In this document: one piece after another, positions 5,163 to 6,331 of the stretch
Layout: the number at the start of each line of letters is the position of its first letter
How positions within the stretch are numbered: the first letter of the stretch is position 1
NCBI GenBank assembly: GCA_946183815.1
Contig: CAMHDG010000094.1
Location: 1-6,331 of the forward strand
Origin: an uncultured bacterium
GTDB taxonomy: Bacteria > Cyanobacteriota > Vampirovibrionia > Gastranaerophilales > Gastranaerophilaceae
Direction: 5' to 3'
Length of the DNA: 6,331 nt
Notes under the pieces: model-generated
What the model saw: only the letters and a program-made list of their open reading frames with translations
Database searches by the model: none
Told to the model about the DNA's origin: nothing
Position numbers and translations under genes: made by a program

Positions 5163-6269
5163 TTATCCCAGCCCAAAACCCATTGTTTGCTTCATAATCT
5201 GCGGGTTAAGTTGATTTTTAAGTTTTATTTGCTCCATGTGAACTTTATAATAATCAAACTGTCTTTTTTTAGAATCATATTTTCCGTAATCAATGGTTGA
5301 GATAATCTTGCCGTCTTTATCCTTTATAACTCTTGTAGCAGAAATAGGAAACGGGTTTCCGTTTTCGTCTTTTTGTTCACCGAACTGAACATGATCTTCT
5401 ATAATCGCCCCTTTTAAATCAGGCTGAGCATCAGATTTTATGACAAGTTTATTATCCTTCAACGTCACATCTTTAGGTTTATACCAAACCGCTATCCCTG
5501 TATTTTCAGGAATATTATACGTTCCTGGGGATGCCTCCGCATAAATACGATACGATTCTTCAAATTCGGATAAAGATACTTCTCCCCATCTGTGTTTTCC
5601 ACCGATTTTATCCGCTAATTCTCTTGCCGTTCTTTCTGTTTCAACCTCTTCGGCTTTTGAATTTATATTGTCAGTTTCCACTGTATGACGCAGTTCATGT
5701 AACAAGGTTCTCAACAGATATTCAGAGGTTAAATTCTGCATACTGTCATGATTATCAATCAAAACAGTATCGCCACCGTCAGCATCTTTATTCGCTCTGC
5801 CTGCAACACCGGAATCTTCAATATCTGTAAGAATAAGTTTCCCGGCAGACACAATCTCATTTAGTTTTTGGGCATATTTTTGAATAACAGCATCTTCCGG
5901 ATGGGCTTTGGCATAAGATAATATCTTTTCTACGGCTTCATTCAAATTATTTTCAACGATTTGTTCACTTACGGTTTTATCAGAATTTGGATTTGTTTTT
6001 GCTTTTGACTCCGAGTACGATTTTCCAAAATGTAAGTTTGCATAAAAATCATCCTTTTCAATAGATTTGGCTATATATGAGTCTAAATTAGGCATTGCAG
6101 TATCTATCTCTTGCTGGGAAAGACTTCCGTCATGGTTTGTATCCACAGCATTAAAAATTGATTTTGATACAAAATCGTTGCCAAAATCTCTTGTACCCTC
6201 TTTCATTAAACCTGAATAGTGGGTATGCATATTGGATATTACTTGTTTCATATTATCATTTATGCTCAT
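5163..6269 (-). CDS. Putative EF-hand zinc metallopeptidase (HELRH motif), unknown family
   Basis: I do not recognise this 368-residue protein as a named family. A canonical EF-hand calcium loop, DTNHDGSLSQQE (43-54), lies near the N-terminus. HELRH (191-195) in LLRTLLHELRHTVE is an HExxH zinc signature, and the acidic helix AEEVETERTARELADKIG (206-223) could supply the third ligand (Glu208, Glu210 or Glu212) in gluzincin fashion. Residues 100-140 look helical. The C-terminal part (255-350) looks beta-rich, with repeated polar turns such as DENGN and DKDGK. There is no evident signal peptide or membrane segment. I chose the ATG at 6269 because AGAGG (6274-6278) precedes it. An in-frame GTG at 6314 would add 15 residues (KTLALTCFYKYRG...) without a ribosome site. 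It is convergent with the Cys-rich gene. The motifs are seen; calcium-dependent proteolysis is inferred. Confidence 0.65.
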   Translation of the reverse strand: MSINDNMKQVISNMHTHYSGLMKEGTRDFGNDFVSKSIFNAVDTNHDGSLSQQEIDTAMPNLDSYIAKSIEKDDFYANLHFGKSYSESKAKTNPNSDKTVSEQIVENNLNEAVEKILSYAKAHPEDAVIQKYAQKLNEIVSAGKLILTDIEDSGVAGRANKDADGGDTVLIDNHDSMQNLTSEYLLRTLLHELRHTVETDNINSKAEEVETERTARELADKIGGKHRWGEVSLSEFEESYRIYAEASPGTYNIPENTGIAVWYKPKDVTLKDNKLVIKSDAQPDLKGAIIEDHVQFGEQKDENGNPFPISATRVIKDKDGKIISTIDYGKYDSKKRQFDYYKVHMEQIKLKNQLNPQIMKQTMGFGLG

Positions 6270-6273
6270 AAAG

Positions 6274-6278
6274 CCTCT
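6274..6278 (-). promoter_or_regulatory. Ribosome binding site that sets the ATG start at 6269
   Basis: On the minus strand AGAGG lies 4 bases before the ATG (read as AGAGGCTTTATG). The alternative in-frame GTG at 6314 has no comparable site. A promoter-like pair TTGCCC (6299-6304) and TATAGA (6276-6281) with a 17-base spacer overlaps this site. If used, it would start the transcript at about the ATG itself, so the two readings conflict. Confidence 0.45.
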
Positions 6279-6331
6279 ATATTTATAAAAACATGTAAGG
6301 GCAAGTGTTTTCACACAGGGACAACATCTTA

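Noticed and set aside
5132..5168. Terminator between the convergent genes at 5146/5163
   Set aside because: Only a 7-bp AT-rich stem (AAGTATA with TATACTT, 15-base loop) and an imperfect GGAT...ATCC pairing are present, with no T-run on either strand; too weak to call.
5531..5830. 99-codon plus-strand reading frame inside the EF-hand protein gene
   Set aside because: It is antisense to the HELRH region; the translation is low-complexity Leu/Tyr/His/Gln-rich and resembles no protein family.
6270..6314. Alternative GTG start at 6314 adding 15 residues (KTLALTCFYKYRG...) as a signal peptide
   Set aside because: The stretch is too short and too broken by charged and aromatic residues to be a signal peptide, and it lacks a ribosome site, whereas the ATG at 6269 has AGAGG.

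Overview
The window is AT-rich, gene-dense bacterial chromosome. It most likely comes from the non-photosynthetic sister group of cyanobacteria (Candidatus Gastranaerophilales / Vampirovibrionia, formerly Melainabacteria). The reasons are the cyanobacterium-like ribose-phosphate diphosphokinase (segments such as GREAITAKLVADL and the SVSSLF tail), a VKOR-DsbA fusion protein of the kind found in cyanobacteria, and two poorly characterised HExxH proteins of lineage-restricted appearance. This placement is inferred from remembered protein similarity, not from a search.

Layout. Bases 1-168 are non-coding; they hold a perfect 34-bp palindrome (15-48) and the leader of prs. Six genes then run on the + strand: prs (169-1179, PRPP synthesis); a membrane protein with an HEIGH zinc-peptidase motif (1257-2234); a small soluble sensor histidine kinase (2297-3058); a VKOR-DsbA disulfide-forming membrane protein (3087-4268); queH, epoxyqueuosine reductase (4319-4858); and an 8-cysteine mini-protein of the DUF6485 type (4940-5146). 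On the - strand, convergent with them and separated by only 16 bp, is an EF-hand plus HELRH putative metallopeptidase (5163-6269). The queH stop codon lies inside a 4.4-copy tandem repeat of AAAGGGGT, whose four GGGG runs match a G-quadruplex motif.

How the genes fit together. prs is housekeeping. VKOR-DsbA, queH and the Cys-rich protein are closely spaced, share AGAAAGGA-type Shine-Dalgarno sites and could form one transcript. A consensus extended -10 element (TGATATAAT) overlaps the histidine kinase stop codon just before VKOR-DsbA and is a plausible start for that transcript. All three products depend on cysteine chemistry (disulfide formation, an iron-sulfur enzyme, a probable metal-binding knuckle), but a functional link is only inferred. 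The two HExxH proteins are unrelated by eye and are the least explained genes here. No tRNA, rRNA, CRISPR array, insertion sequence or phage gene is visible, and no intergenic stretch exceeds 300 bases.
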